Shown: piece after piece, positions 10,905-21,769 of the stretch | How the letters are laid out: each line of letters starts with the position of its first letter | Position numbering within the stretch: the first letter of the stretch is position 1 | From: Norana najaformis | Lineage: Eukaryota; Annelida; Clitellata; Crassiclitellata; Hormogastridae | Length of the DNA stretch: 64,000 nucleotides | Direction of reading: 5' to 3' | NCBI GenBank assembly: GCA_964023275.1 | Contig: OZ029913.1 | Location: forward strand, 45,449,976 to 45,513,975 | Notes under the pieces: model-generated | What the model saw: only the letters and a program-made list of their open reading frames with translations | Database searches by the model: none | Told to the model about the DNA's origin: nothing | Translations under genes and position numbers: made by a program

Positions 10905-11556
10905 CAGGGGTGCACAACCTTTTCGGCCAAGGGCCACTAATCGATTTTTTAAACCCTTCGGGGGCCAAACATGTGTGACTATAATTTATGAAAATGCCGA
11001 GCACAGTAAACCACATATAAAAGTAAACATAAAGAGTCATAGAGAAAGGGGACACAGTATTTCTATATTACTACAATACTGATAGTTTTTTCAATGACCA
11101 CAGAGCGCAAGTCAGTGACGGTTGCGGCTGCATCTCTGTAATGAGCTTAGTGATGTCAGGGTGAATGTTTGTAGTTGACAGATGCAGAACTTCTTCAAGA
11201 TGGTCGTCAGTTAGTTGATTCCGTGTGCTACTATTGTTAAGCTTCATCTGTGAAAAGGTCTGTTCACAGCGATAGGTGCTTCCAAACATGCTCGCCTAAA
11301 CAACAGCTTGCGACGGTCGACCATTTCGTATTTACAACCGTTTCTTAAACGGATAATCAGTAAACACGCAGCCAATACAACGGCAACATAAAGTAAAAAA
11401 CTACGAAAGATGGCGGCGAGAGTTGTGAGCTTCCGGCTGAAATTAGAGGTGTACACTAATGTCAGTGCCGACTCTTAAATAGTCGCTTTTTCTTGTGGAC
11501 ATGACGACTTGTCGCGGGCCGCATGTGGCCCGCGGGCCTGACGTTGTGCACCGCTG
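10905..11556 (-). mobile_element. Deleted hAT transposon with terminal inverted repeats
   Basis: The left end CAGGGGTGCACAACC and the right end GTTGTGCACCGCTG form imperfect inverted repeats of the CAGNGGTGCACAAC hAT type. Inside, the minus strand encodes only the C-terminal dimerisation region: FGSTYRCEQTFSQMKLNNSS, then RNQLTDDHLEEVLHLSTTNI. This matches the hAT C-terminal domain of GTF2IRD2/EPM2AIP1-like transposases. The GGGCCA/GGCCCGCGGGCC words inside the ends are also shared by this group. Flanks TTGTAGAG and TGAGAGTA could be decayed 8-bp target duplications. At about 650 bp it lacks the catalytic domain and is non-autonomous. Confidence 0.85.
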
Positions 11557-11749
11557 TGAGAGTATGGCAGGTTGGGTGCAGCGGTGGTCGCCAAAGGGAT
11601 GAGGTTAGGAAGAACATATGCCATGCCGCTGGTTCCCTGCTATTTATTATTTCTCTGCTGTTAAATTTTCATCGCATTTTACATAAATTTTGTCGTTTTT
11701 AAACAGCTAAATTATCGTTTCTAATCTAATTTTTTTCTGACAAGTTTAT

Positions 11750-11885
11750 CCTCTTGGATCTTGACCTGGAATCGAACACTTTTGCCTATCGATTTTGTTT
11801 TGACTGAGCGCCCATGAATAAGCTGATCCCCGTGACGTGGCTTTCGTTGGGCGCTGTAGAAATCTCGGTAATACGATTATATATC
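11750..11885 (+). repeat. Dispersed 125-bp repeat, copy 1
   Basis: Starts at GGATCTTGACCTGGAATCGA, passes through TTTTGCCTATCGATTTTG and GAATAAGCTG, and ends in GCGCTGTAGAAATCTCGG and AATACGATTAT. Copies lie at about 21.49-21.62 kb (same orientation) and 13.09-13.24 kb (inverted). The end in ATTACGATTA words resembles the short tandem tail at the 3' end of CR1/L2-type LINEs, so it may be a LINE 3' UTR or a SINE using such a tail. Confidence 0.75.
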
Positions 11886-12094
11886 ATCCATGGTTACATC
11901 TTGTAGCTCTGTCCAGGCCCAGTCCTCTCTCCGGTCTGCTTCTTCTGCTGGAAAGTATGTTGTTCCTGACACCCCCACCATACCACATGAAACCCCATGT
12001 CCAGAATATAATATCACTGCACAATACAGCTTGCTCTCAAGTTCAGTTATATCTGCTTCAGCTCAGAAGAAGTGAACCTGAGTCTGTTTCCTCA

Positions 12095-12235
12095 CAGTAT
12101 GTATGTATGTATGTCATTATGTATGTGTGTATGCGTGTGTATGTGTGTATGCATGTATGTATGTATGCATGTATATATTATTTGCGTACGTATAAATGAA
12201 TATATGTATGAATATATGTATGTATGTATCTAGGA
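12095..12235. repeat. (TATG)n tetranucleotide microsatellite
   Basis: Imperfect TATGTATG and TGTGTATG repeats. Similar tracts lie near 30.03 kb and 50.2-50.5 kb. Confidence 0.9.
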
Positions 12236-12349
12236 ATATTATGTCGCCTTTTAAGTACCTCACGAAAGCGCTTTTCGCTATTCAAGTGACGATAGATTTC
12301 TAGAAGAACATGTTCATTTACATACAAATGATAATCATGTAGCTGGACA

Positions 12350-12780
12350 AAGTCTCCATCTAATCTACTCTAGCCCAATGACTTCTATAGTGCCGTTATC
12401 GTAATGCCCAAGGCATCAGCTTCAAGTGACCATAATCCGTTGGAGAATCCAGGTCGAATTCCTATAGGACAGAGTAACCAAAGTTAGGCCACGGTGGGTA
12501 TACATAAGCAAGTTGAAAAGATGAGTCTTAAGTTTAGACCTGCATAACATCAAAGAACTGACAAAATGAACTGAACTGGGCAGTGAATTCCAAAGCTTTT
12601 GACCAGCTACTGAGAAGATTCGAGAACCCAGCACTGTCCTGGTATGAGGCACAACAAGTAACAGCATGCATTGAATCGAGTGCAGTATTTGTTTGTATGA
12701 TGACTGAGCGTGGATTCTTTGCTCGATGGGCAACCAGTGCAACCAATGCAATACAGATGTATTGTGCTAATACTTAGGTG
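12350..12780 (-). pseudogene. CR1/L2-like LINE 3' end
   Basis: On minus the frame gives LHWLPIEQRI, then RTVLGSRIFSVAGQKLWNSL and LKTHLFNL, the hallmark C-terminal end of CR1/L2-type reverse transcriptase ORFs (LHWLP..., LWNSLP...). An internal deletion joins LHWLP early to the RTVLGSR block. The 3' end on minus carries the word GGCATTACGATAACGGCAC and ACTATAGAAGTC, also found at about 36.7, 47.8 and 62.0 kb, so it is a dispersed family. Confidence 0.82.
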
Positions 12781-13084
12781 TTTTTGTTGTGCTTGTAATT
12801 AGTAACTTCTACTGCGCCGATGTCTAACGCACAAGGCATTATTAACTGATGGTGCACCAAAACCTGCAATCTGGTTAAATGTTCAGAAGGTCAGTTCACT
12901 AAGACAGAGAGGCAGCCTACGGTGGATCAGCAATTCGAAAAGGTAGATGAACTATTTGAAAAGGTTAAGTCAGTTGAGAACAAATGACACAAGCGACTGA
13001 GCAGAACAAATAGAAACAGGAAGAGAGTTCCAATCTAAGTCCAGAAACTGAAAAAGTCCATTCACAAAGAACAGTAACTGGTCT

Positions 13085-13245
13085 TAGGTATCACCAGAGA
13101 AATCGTAATCGTTATCGTAATTCCGATATTTCTAAAGCGCCCAACGAAAGCCGCGCCGCGGGGACCAGCTTATTCACAGGCGCTTAGTCAAAACAAAATC
13201 GATAGGCAAAAGGGTTCGGTTCTAGGTCAAGATCCAAAAGTCAGG
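13085..13245 (-). repeat. Dispersed 125-bp repeat, copy 2 (inverted)
   Basis: The minus strand carries the same words as copies at 11.75 and 21.49 kb: GATCTTGACCTAGAACCGAA, CTATCGATTTTGTTTTGACT and GAATAAGCTGG. It ends in AATTACGATAACGATTACGA, a short tandem tail. Confidence 0.75.
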
Positions 13246-13249
13246 CCGA

Positions 13250-13775
13250 GAGACAGCGTGGCAGCTACGGGTGGTGGTGTTTGGGGTTGGAGATGAGAGT
13301 GAGATAAGAGGAAGAAGGGGTATCAGAATACGATCTGTGGAATAGGAATGTTTTGAGTTTTGAGTGAAAGGCCGAAACAGAAATTGCAAGCGGTGGAGCA
13401 TCGATGAGTTTGTATGATGGGTCAGAAAACTGTCGCAGTTCTGGGGGAGTTTATTCCAGAGTGGTGGGGCAGCTATGGCTATGGAGCGATTACCAAATAT
13501 TAAGGACGAGGTGACGGGAAGGCGGAGAACTGTTAGGGCAGAAGAGGAGCGGGTTGAGCGAAGCGGTTGTATTGTAAATAACTGACGGAGATAGGAGGGT
13601 TGGGAGGATTGAAGTGCGTCGTAGGTAAATGATAGGACTTTGAGAAAGGCATTCAGTTGACCTGACTGAATAACAATAAGACTGGGAATGAGGACTGATT
13701 TAAGTACTGTGGTTGACCACAGTTCAATGTTTTAGAAACTACAGATATATGAAGACATAATGTCTGGTTCTGCAT
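13250..13775. other. GGAG/GATGAG-rich stretch, probably repeat-derived
   Basis: No coding region is recognised. The sequence follows directly on the inverted 125-bp repeat and includes TGGTTGACCACAGTTCAATGT near 13.71 kb, a phrase echoed at 31.87 kb inside a LINE 3' end. It is therefore probably LINE 3' end material of the same group. Confidence 0.45.
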
Positions 13776-13879
13776 ATGTCACGAATATACATTTATGATG
13801 ACTTACAGATACCACTTATATGGCCGGTAAGAAGCATAGTAGAATCCAAAACAACGCCATCTGCCAATTCAACAAGTGA

Positions 13880-14440
13880 GTCATCCAAACATAGAACATA
13901 TATCCGTTATGAGACACAGATCAAGCTGAGTCAACAGTTTCTTTTTTTGAATCTGTTTTTGGAGGGCATTTTGCAGAAGACAAACTTTGAGAAAGAATTA
14001 AATTGTCTATTACATGGCCAAGAATGTGGAAGGACATTAAGGAGTGGTGTCGGTCATGTGAAAAGTGTCAGCTGAAGACACGAGATTTGGTTATGGATCG
14101 AGTACTGACCACACCAGTTCAACGGGAATATATACTAGGCCCCTTTAGACATTGAAACATGGATTGCAATGGACGATTGAGCCAAAGTCATCGGAAGGTC
14201 ACATATAATGACTTTGTGTTGTTGAGTTGTGTACAGGATGGTCAACAGCACTTTTACTTAAAAGTTAATCGAAAAAAGTTGTATGTAATGCATTGTGTAG
14301 TAGTAAACCGGCTTAAGGCATAGAACCCTAGGACAAAGAGAAGTCAGCTTCGCAACCATAATCCCAGAACTCAGGAAACGTTAGTCTCCAGTAACTGTGG
14401 GAATTCTTGGCCACATCCAGGAGGCCTAGAGAATTGACCA
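13880..14440 (+). pseudogene. Gypsy (Ty3-like) integrase fragment, zinc-binding domain
   Basis: A shifted plus frame near 14.02-14.09 kb reads WPRMWKDIKEWCRSCEKCQL, the CxxC half of the HHCC zinc finger of a Gypsy integrase. Downstream pieces resemble the start of the catalytic core and then the pol C-terminus (VVVNRLK near 14.30 kb). Frame changes, stops and a missing core show that it is a broken remnant. Its relation to the core fragment at 16.9 kb is discussed in the findings. Confidence 0.75.
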
Positions 14441-14466
14441 GCGTTTGTCAAAAGCTGCAGGAATAA

Positions 14467-14740
14467 TTGCGTATAATGAGGACAATTCGAAGCCGCCTGC
14501 CGTTCGAAGCCGGTGTGTATCCTAATGAATCCACGGTCAATCGAGTTGAAACGGGAAGCCTTCCAGACTCTGAAGTTCGCAGTTCGCTTGCCTCAGCACA
14601 ACCGAGGTTCGCCTGTGGTCTCTGTAAAGCTGGACGGCGTACCGCTAGACTTATGGCTGACTCTAGAGCGAGTGCTAACATTCTCTACGAAAAATCTTTC
14701 GAAAAATCCAGCCGAAGTGCACCCTGAAGCCAACTAGAAC
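14467..14740 (+). pseudogene. Gypsy-type aspartic protease fragment
   Basis: Two overlapping plus frames together show the retropepsin surrounding: VSVKLDGVPLDL in one frame and RLMADSRASANILYEKSFEK in the other. The catalytic triplet is DSR in place of DTG, so the active site is lost. There is a frameshift between the two halves. It stands apart from the integrase pieces in sequence style and may belong to a second Gypsy element. Confidence 0.7.
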
Positions 14741-15389
14741 CAAGATAATGGCTTACCAGGCTCAACGTAGCTGCGTGTCCTTGGAGAAATCACCTTGGAA
14801 GCAGAATCCACAACATATCCTGCGCACGCTGACTTCTACATTACTGCAGGAACCAGCGGATCACTTCTCAGCTGGGAGACTTACACGAAGCTCCGTATGC
14901 TAGATAAAATGTTCGAGACTCGAGTGCGGTCTTGTCTTCCTCGCGCAGCCACAAACACTGATGTTGTGACGGGTTGGACTACTGTAGAGGCATGGACGCT
15001 GTTGGCTACTATCGCGGCCTACTCGTAGGAACAAACTCAAGTATACAAAAGACTCTCACACAGACACTGGCACACTAGAACACTGGCCGGACTAGGTGCT
15101 AATGCTGCTGCTATTAGACCTACGATTGCTTTTACTTTAGCTGTCACTATACTGTGAAATCATAGAATATAGAATATACTGACATTATACAGCATAATGT
15201 CACATGGCATCAGAAGTGCCTTAATGTGAACCATCGTAAGGACATCAACGCTCGAATGTGCTTCATCTGAACCATCGCCTACGATTCCTCGCTCAGCCGA
15301 TGGACACGTGGCGTGTTAACAAATGTCTTACTTAAATGTCTTAGGATATTAACGCTCGAATAATCTCCGACATAGCTACAAACTGGGGT

Positions 15390-15560
15390 CTTCCGGACCT
15401 GCTGCTTGTAACGGGGCCAACAGCGTCGCCGACTTCTGGCAGCGTTTCAGAGACCAGTGAGAAAATTACGAATTGGTAGCTGATCTAAGCGCAGCCACCT
15501 CAGAAAAGTGTGCAGCCGTTTTCCTCACGAGTTTTGGTAGTGAAGCGTAGGCCCCTACTA
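15390..15560 (+). pseudogene. Gypsy gag-like fragment
   Basis: The plus frame reads NSVADFWQRFRDQ, a stop, then ENYELVADLSAATSEKCAAV and FLTSFGSEA. This resembles the start of the Gypsy gag capsid region (a W-x-x-F-x-x-x-W-E-x-Y pattern followed by a helix ending in a GxEA motif). It lies downstream of the protease piece, which is not the normal gag-protease order. So the locus is rearranged or built from several insertions. Confidence 0.6.
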
Positions 15561-15779
15561 CATATATCGGAGAATGGAACTCGCAGAAAGAATGCCGATG
15601 TCACATCCTGCGCCAGGCCGGCCACGGGATAAATTGGGCGTAGACACATGTATGTGACTTGGCCAAGAGCATCTGATTACTGTCGACTATCAGTCTGGAT
15701 GCTTCGAGGTAGACAGCCTACCTTCAAGGAAAATCAACGACACCACAAACCACCTTCCGCCAGAAATTTCCTCGCTATG

Positions 15780-16170
15780 GCATACCGATAGAGGAGGTGT
15801 CGGATAACAGTTCTTTCAGTACAGCTCAGTTTCATGAGTTCGCAGATCGGTGGGAGTTTGAAAGCACCAACTCCTCCTGCGATACAAGCGTTTGATGTCG
15901 AAGGCTAGTGAGTCAGACGGCGCCCCTGTCCTAGCGCTACTCGATTGGAGAAACACTGCCTCAGAATAGCTGAGATTGTGCACAACGCAAATCCTCTTTG
16001 GAGGAAGAATACGCACTCAGCTCCCGACAGCTGCAGCCCTGTTGTCAACACCGACCGCAGCTGCAGCGCAGACGGTGTTGACTGCCGCTAAACAACGCCA
16101 GGCGTTTTACTACGACCGAGAAGGAAGAAGGCCATACACCGTTTCCTCCGCAGGCGGGCGTCAGAGCTAG
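15780..16170 (+). pseudogene. Gypsy integrase C-terminal half
   Basis: Frames show FSTAQFHEFADRWEFE (end of the integrase core), APVLALLDWRNTAS, then RIRTQLPTAAALLSTPTAAA and KQRQAFYYDREGR. These match the late core and C-terminal region of one Gypsy group (QFxEFAxxWxF, LLxWRNT, QxxYYDR). Several frameshifts and stops make it dead. The wording differs from the integrase at 16.95-17.5 kb, so these are two distinct Gypsy families. Confidence 0.78.
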
Positions 16171-16224
16171 GGTCATTCGACAAAAGACAGGGTGCTGGTC
16201 GTATGGCTCACGCTAAAACCAGCT

Positions 16225-16320
16225 TTCACAGCTATTGTAAATGTAAATGTACACGTTTTCTCTAGCGACCGTATGGCCTCGACCCGGCTCATTTTTCAAT
16301 GAAATAATCTGGTGAGATCC
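16225..16320 (+). repeat. Dispersed repeat, GTATGGCCTCGACC copy
   Basis: This stretch (AAATGTAAATGTACACG ... TTTTCTCTAGCGACCGTATG ... GGTGAGATCCTTCAC) has a diverged relative at 42.38-42.48 kb (TTTTCTATAGTGACAATATG ... GGGCGAGATCCTTAC). It is about 90 bp and of unknown class. Confidence 0.65.
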
Positions 16321-16939
16321 TTCACAACCGTTGCCCGTTTGAATGGATGCCACGAAGCCCATATGAAGTTATGGAAAGTAAAAGCTCCATGATTACGGTG
16401 AGAGGCAAGTGACTCGAAGCACCTCTCTTTGACCCACTGAATGCAGAAGTTGTCCATGGTAGTCCAGCTGTGACGTGGAACAGACCTTACAAACACCTGC
16501 TGAATCCAATGACCCAGTGCATCATTTCATGGATGATGGAACATGCCACAAAGTACCAATTTCAAAACACGTCCAGTAGGCGCCGACCCAGGACCACAAC
16601 CGAGGAGATAAAGCCGCAAGAAGAAGACTCCATAGTGTATGAACGACTAAATCAGGCCACCTGCAATGTTACTGAAATGTAGAAATGTAGACTAGTTAAA
16701 GATAGGACTTGCTTAGTTAAGTTCGGACATTCAGAATTCAGATATTGCTTGTAACCAAAATGGCTAGGGATGTAGCCTAGTAGCGTACCATGAGCACAAG
16801 TGACAGTATCTACATACTGACAGAAATTTAGAATCGGGTGTGGACCCATTTGCTAGACGAGCAGGCAGTAGCATGTAGGTCAACATAAAGCGATACAAAC
16901 AACAGTGATACACATTGTTGAGTTATTTGTGAATGTTGT

Positions 16940-17510
16940 GTACAATTGGTCATTACTAGCGACCAAGGCTGCCTAACACCAGATTTTATAAAATTGATGG
17001 GGTGCATTCTACGATTCAATACACCGGGTCACTCTGACCCGTCTGGATTAGTAGAGAAACAGATGATTGACCACGTGATCGTAAACAATCCAAGAAGGTG
17101 GCCTATGTTCATACCTTTCACGGCATGGGCGCTGAGGGAGCTGCCGAATGCAACAACGGGAGTCCCTCCTTGTCTGCTGTTTTATGAAAAACACCCCGAG
17201 TACCGTTAACAATTGTAAAAGAAATTCGATACCATTAAAATTGGGATAAAGTCAACAAAATATTTTAAAGAATTAGGGCCTACGGGAATATTTGTCGGAA
17301 GTTTTAAAATTTGCGAAGACCCTTGCTGAAGGAAAGCAAATTCACTATGCGGCTCAGTACAATAAGAGGACAAGAGAGAAATCTTTTGAACCTGGAAAAA
17401 ACCGCGATTGTGTTGTACCCGACTTCCACAAATAAAATTGTCTCGTTGGCACAGGCCGTGTACAGTTTTACAGAAACGGTCGAAACACTCGTATCTGAAT
17501 GACACGGATG
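16940..17510 (+). pseudogene. Gypsy integrase core and C-terminal fragment (second family)
   Basis: The plus frame opens with TSDQGCLTPDFIKLMG, the second catalytic aspartate region of a DDE integrase. It goes on through GHSDPSGLVEKQMIDHVI (normally GxxExxN; the catalytic Glu position is shifted or lost) to WALRELPNATTGVPPCLLFY, a hallmark of Gypsy/Mag-type integrases. After a stop, further frames hold YNKRTREKSFEPG and VLYPTSTNKI, the C-terminal region. Frame breaks show it is inactive. Confidence 0.82.
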
Positions 17511-17599
17511 AAGATTGAAACAGAATCAACAAAAGACAATTAGTGGATTTGTTAACAAAGTATATGCAGGTCATTTTTTCTGACAAACCTGGTCTGTGT

Positions 17600-19040
17600 A
17601 CTGTTGTTGAACATGAAAAAGAGAAAGGAATTTACTGCGTACAGAGGACCCTTGATTTATCCACCTGAGGTCGAGCGCAAGATAGACGAACCCATAAAAT
17701 CAGGGATTGGAAAAAATAGTAGCTTACGCCTTGCTTGTGATTGTTTTTAGACCTATTTCGTTGTTTCGTGTCAGCATTCTATGGCTGTGGTTTCTGAAGT
17801 AATAATCAAGATCGGAAAATTTCATATGTCTGACTGTAGAAGCGTTTATTGGACATGTCCTGTTGCAACAAGAGTGAGTTTTGTGCAACACGTTTCTGTC
17901 CCATTAGTTATCTTTTCTGCAACGGAAAATTAGTTACAGTTCGGTTTCTTGAGTTGACAGGTCCGTCACTCAAACTATTTTCTACCTTATAAAATGTCTT
18001 TGTCAGAGAAAGGAAAATATGTTAGGCCCCTATTACACAATAAATGTGTAGGCCTATATCAGTAGGCCTACAAAAGGCCTACTGAACAAACCAAATTTGG
18101 AGATGTAGTGATCGTTCATATAAAAGTCGTTGCCAATAGAAGTTTTATCAAAGAGCCAGCAGAACATTCGCATGCAGCATCAGGAAGCCGAAATGAAAAG
18201 TTCGTCCTAGTGTAAAGTATCGCGCTAAGGAGACAAATGAAACGTCTTAGAGTTATAGCTCAATCTGCGCTGGCAACTCTGCACGCTTATGCAGAAGCCG
18301 ATCTTCCTAAAACCGATCCAGTTGAGCGTAACATTCGACGCTTTTGCTTCATTTCTTCTCCTGCTATAATGGCAGTGTTTTACCGGCAACACTTCGAAAT
18401 ACATCAGCAGGATTTCCACTTTTATAACATAAGGATGATGCCAATTAAATGCTGACGTGTTTGGTTTGCTGATGGAACGTTTTTAGTCCATAACATTTCC
18501 AGCAACTCAGCGTGAATCATGGGTTTCCTGATTGCACCACTATCCCATTTGTTTACGCGCTGCTGCTGAACAAGTCAGAATCAACCAGCAGAACAATTCT
18601 GACTAAGCTGTGCGAACTGGAACGGAAATTGCTTCCAGACATTGTCAGGGTTCCGGGAGCCATGGCGCCAAAGGCGCCGATGCTCACACAAATTTTGGCT
18701 CTGTGACGCCGAAGCAGAAGCATGCGCACACAACTTTTTGGGCTACGGATAAATCTACCTATGCCACTGAACAAAATATTTACTATAAAAACAATACAGT
18801 GATATATACTCTGATATTACGTCACAAATTAATTTTATCCATCTGTACTTGGCTGACATTGGCTCACACAGCTTTTAAACACTGCCCGGGTCACTGGATA
18901 TTGTGATTACTAATTATGAAAAATCAGCATTAAATGCTTTTCATCGAAATTCTATTCACAAATTCGTGGCTGTCACTTCCAGTTTGGGTGTCTGATGTAA
19001 AGTGAAGGAATAGCCTACGGATGTGCTAGTCTGTTCACAA
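17600..19040. other. No gene seen
   Basis: Short frames only. A plus frame near 17.62-17.71 kb (KKRKEFTAYRGPLIYPPEVE) could be a further retroelement scrap but is not identifiable. The GGCCTA words near 18.02-18.08 kb are of the same type as those at 7.7-8.7 kb. Confidence 0.45.
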
Positions 19041-19047
19041 TAGCGAT

Positions 19048-21035
19048 CTAGAACATCGTTTCTCAACCAATGGTACGCGTACCCCTAGGGATACGCCAGC
19101 TGTTGCCAAGGGGTACGCAAGAAAAAATATTACAAAAAATAACATTGTAGTTATGACATAGTAATGTCGTAGTAGTTAGTACGCCGTAGACGTTGTAACG
19201 TCGTAGTTGACTAGTTACACGATTACCAATAGTAGTCACTCTTGCTTTCAACAGATTAGCGTTAGTTATCATACCACACACGATTGGGGAGAGTCTTATA
19301 TTGCCTGCAGCTAAAGATATTGTGTCATCCATTCTAGGCCAAATGCTGCCAAAAAAATTGATGTTGTTCCTTTGTCAGATAGCACGGTTTCTCGAAGAAT
19401 TCACGTTTTAGCATCAGAAGTAAAGACAATTCTTATTCAAAGAATCCTGCTAAGCAAATACTTTGCAATTCAGTTAGATGAGAGTACAGATGTTACAAAC
19501 TTTGCACAGCTGATGATTTATATTAGGTATGAATTTGAACAGTCAGTGGAAGAAGAATTTTTTGTTCTATGAGTCGTTATCTGGTCGGACAACTGCTACA
19601 GAAATATTTGTAAAAAGTTGATGATTTCATGACTTCAAATGAAATAAATTGGCAGAATTGTGTTGGAGTTTGCTTCGATGGTGCAGCTGCAATGACTGGC
19701 AAACATGGGGGTTTTTTACGCAAGTTAAACAAGTTCCACCAGAAGCAAAGTTCACACATTACAGTATCCATCGTGAGTGAAGCTCTTGCTACCAAAGCCA
19801 TGCCTACCAGTTTAAAAACTGTTTTGGACCATTCTGTAAAAGTAGTTAATTTTATGAAAGCTCGGGCTCTCAACTCTCGCATGTTTTCAATACTGTGTAA
19901 TGAAATGGGGAGTGGCCATAAGAAGCTTCTTTTGCACACAGAGGTGAAATGGTTGTCACGTGGAAAAGTGTTATCTCGACTTTTTGAACTTCGCTCAGTA
20001 GTTCAAATATTTCTCATGGACAGTAATTTTGAAGCAGCTGATTTATTTCTGAGTGAGTTGTGGCTAATGAGGTTGGCTTATTTAGCAGATATATTTGGTA
20101 AACTGAACGAGTTAAATTCTAGTTTGCCCTTGCAAACTAGAAATATAACTCCATTTGTAGTTACCGACAAAATAAATGCAATTGTAAAGAAGCTTCAGTT
20201 CGTGGTGTCAGATGTTGAAGAGTTTCAAGTAAATGAATTCAATCAGTGCAAACTTTCTTGACAGAGAATGAACTTCGACTGCATCCGGTCTTAGTGGATG
20301 ATATCAAGGAACACTGTTCTCAAATAATTTTAAATTTTCGGTTCTACTTTCCTGAACAGTTTGATGTCAAAAGTTGGATAAGAAATCCATTTTCCGAAGT
20401 TGCATTTCCAGCTGATTTTTCTGTCCAGGAAAGAGATCAATTCATTGAACTTTCATGTGATGGTGGGTTGAAGAATGAATTCAACAATGACTTGTTGAGT
20501 GATTTCTGGCTTAAAAGAAGAGCAGAATATGGATTAATTTCCGACAGAGCTATGAAATTTTTTATTCCTTTCAGTACTTCACATCTCTGTGCAACTGGAT
20601 TTTCGACAATGCTTGCGATTAAAAATAAATGCAGATCGAAACTTGAACTTGAGCCGGACTTAGGCCTACGTCTAAAACTAACAAAATTAAAGCCCGATAT
20701 TGTAAAATTATGCAAATCTAAACAAGCTCAATGCTCGCATTAAAATTAAACTTGTAAGTTGACTCTGAATAATCATTGATAACCATTAGCCCTACTCTTC
20801 ATGTCTATTATTGTTATTAGAAAAGAATGAACATAAAATAAAATAAATTTATTGGTGTGAAACAGTAATAATTTTAATATAATAAAATTTAATCAAATTC
20901 ATATAGGTACACAAAAATGTTTACAAATATGTTTTATAATTAGGTTAGGACTTATTAAACTAAATAACTACTATAATAAACTTACTAAAGAACGTTTCTG
21001 ACAAGTTTTTCTGGTGGGGGTACGCCAGGAAATAA
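19048..21035 (+). mobile_element. ZBED5/SCAND3-like hAT transposon remnant
   Basis: The left end TTTCTCAACCAATGGTACGC resembles the 5' end of hAT elements of this group (CAGTGGTTCTCAACC). The words GGGGTACGC and GGGGGTACGCC lie just inside both ends (about 19.10 and 21.02 kb), supporting one element of about 2 kb. I could not find a matching right inverted repeat or a clean 8-bp duplication, so the right end is approximate. Confidence 0.7.
19255..20743 (+). pseudogene. hAT transposase pseudogene (ZBED5/SCAND3 type)
   Basis: The plus frames, in order, give HTIGESLILPAAKDIV, then KYFAIQLDESTDVTNFAQLM (first catalytic Asp region), CVGVCFDGAAAMTGKHGG (second Asp, DGAAAMTG), LLLHTEVKWLSRGKVLSRLF (HTEVRWLSRG hallmark) and the C-terminal dimerisation block FIPFSTSHLCATGFSTMLAI ending KLCKSKQAQCSH. 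This is nearly the whole catalytic and dimerisation part of ZBED5/SCAND3-like proteins. Frameshifts near 19.35, 19.57, 19.62 and 20.25 kb break it, and the N-terminal BED finger is not visible. Despite the breaks, the sequence is well preserved, so the copy is not very old. Confidence 0.9.
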
Positions 21036-21487
21036 CTTTGACAGTGTCTGCAGTCATAGCATTCATTTACAGTATATGCTTATAACTGGAATCTTAATGG
21101 CGCATTGCTATTTGCCATTAAAGTGTGATGTTTTCTTGAAGACTTGTTCTCATATTTTGTGTAAATGTGTCAGTTGGGCTACTTTACACGTTTCTCCCCG
21201 AATTGTCCCTGCGCCGATTTGTCTGGTCACCCTTGGTTACATCTCCGCGTTAGATATCTAGATTCCGGGTTTGTTGCATAAAACAGTGCAAAATAGTCTA
21301 AGTGACCACCAACTGTAAGGCTACATTAAGACAATAACTGCTGAATGCTGACAATAAAATACACTTTTAGGGATGTAACGGTCTCGTCGCTAAACGTCCT
21401 GGAGTCCATAGGTCTTCCTCTTCCCCTTATCTCTCCTCGCTTCAATTTCAAACATCATCCACCGTAGCCGTCTGACTGCCTGACTTC

Positions 21488-21618
21488 TGGATCTTGACCT
21501 GGAACCGAACCCTTTTGCCTATCGATTTTGTTTTGACTGAGCGCCTGTGAATAAGCTGGTTCCCACGACTTAGCTTTTGTTGAGCGCTGTAGAAATCTCG
21601 AGATTACGATTACGTTTT
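21488..21618 (+). repeat. Dispersed 125-bp repeat, copy 3
   Basis: Same unit as at 11.75 kb: GGATCTTGACCTGGAACCGA, TTTTGCCTATCGATTTTG, GTGAATAAGCTGG and GCGCTGTAGAAATCTCG, followed by AGATTACGATTACG. The two plus copies agree over most of about 120 bases. Confidence 0.8.
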
Positions 21619-21769
21619 AGTCTCGATCTCGTCTCAACTGCTAGTCAAGCGTCTTGGTTTCGTCTCGGTCTCGGGGCGGGACATCTTTGTCTTGGTCCCA
21701 AGGGTCTCGTGTGCTTCCCGGCCTATACATATAGTGACCAATTCCTAAGCATTAGGTGCGCTTCTTGCG

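Noticed and set aside
18237..18455. 72-codon plus ORF and its 64-codon antisense partner
   Set aside because: No recognisable motif in either and no splice or promoter context.
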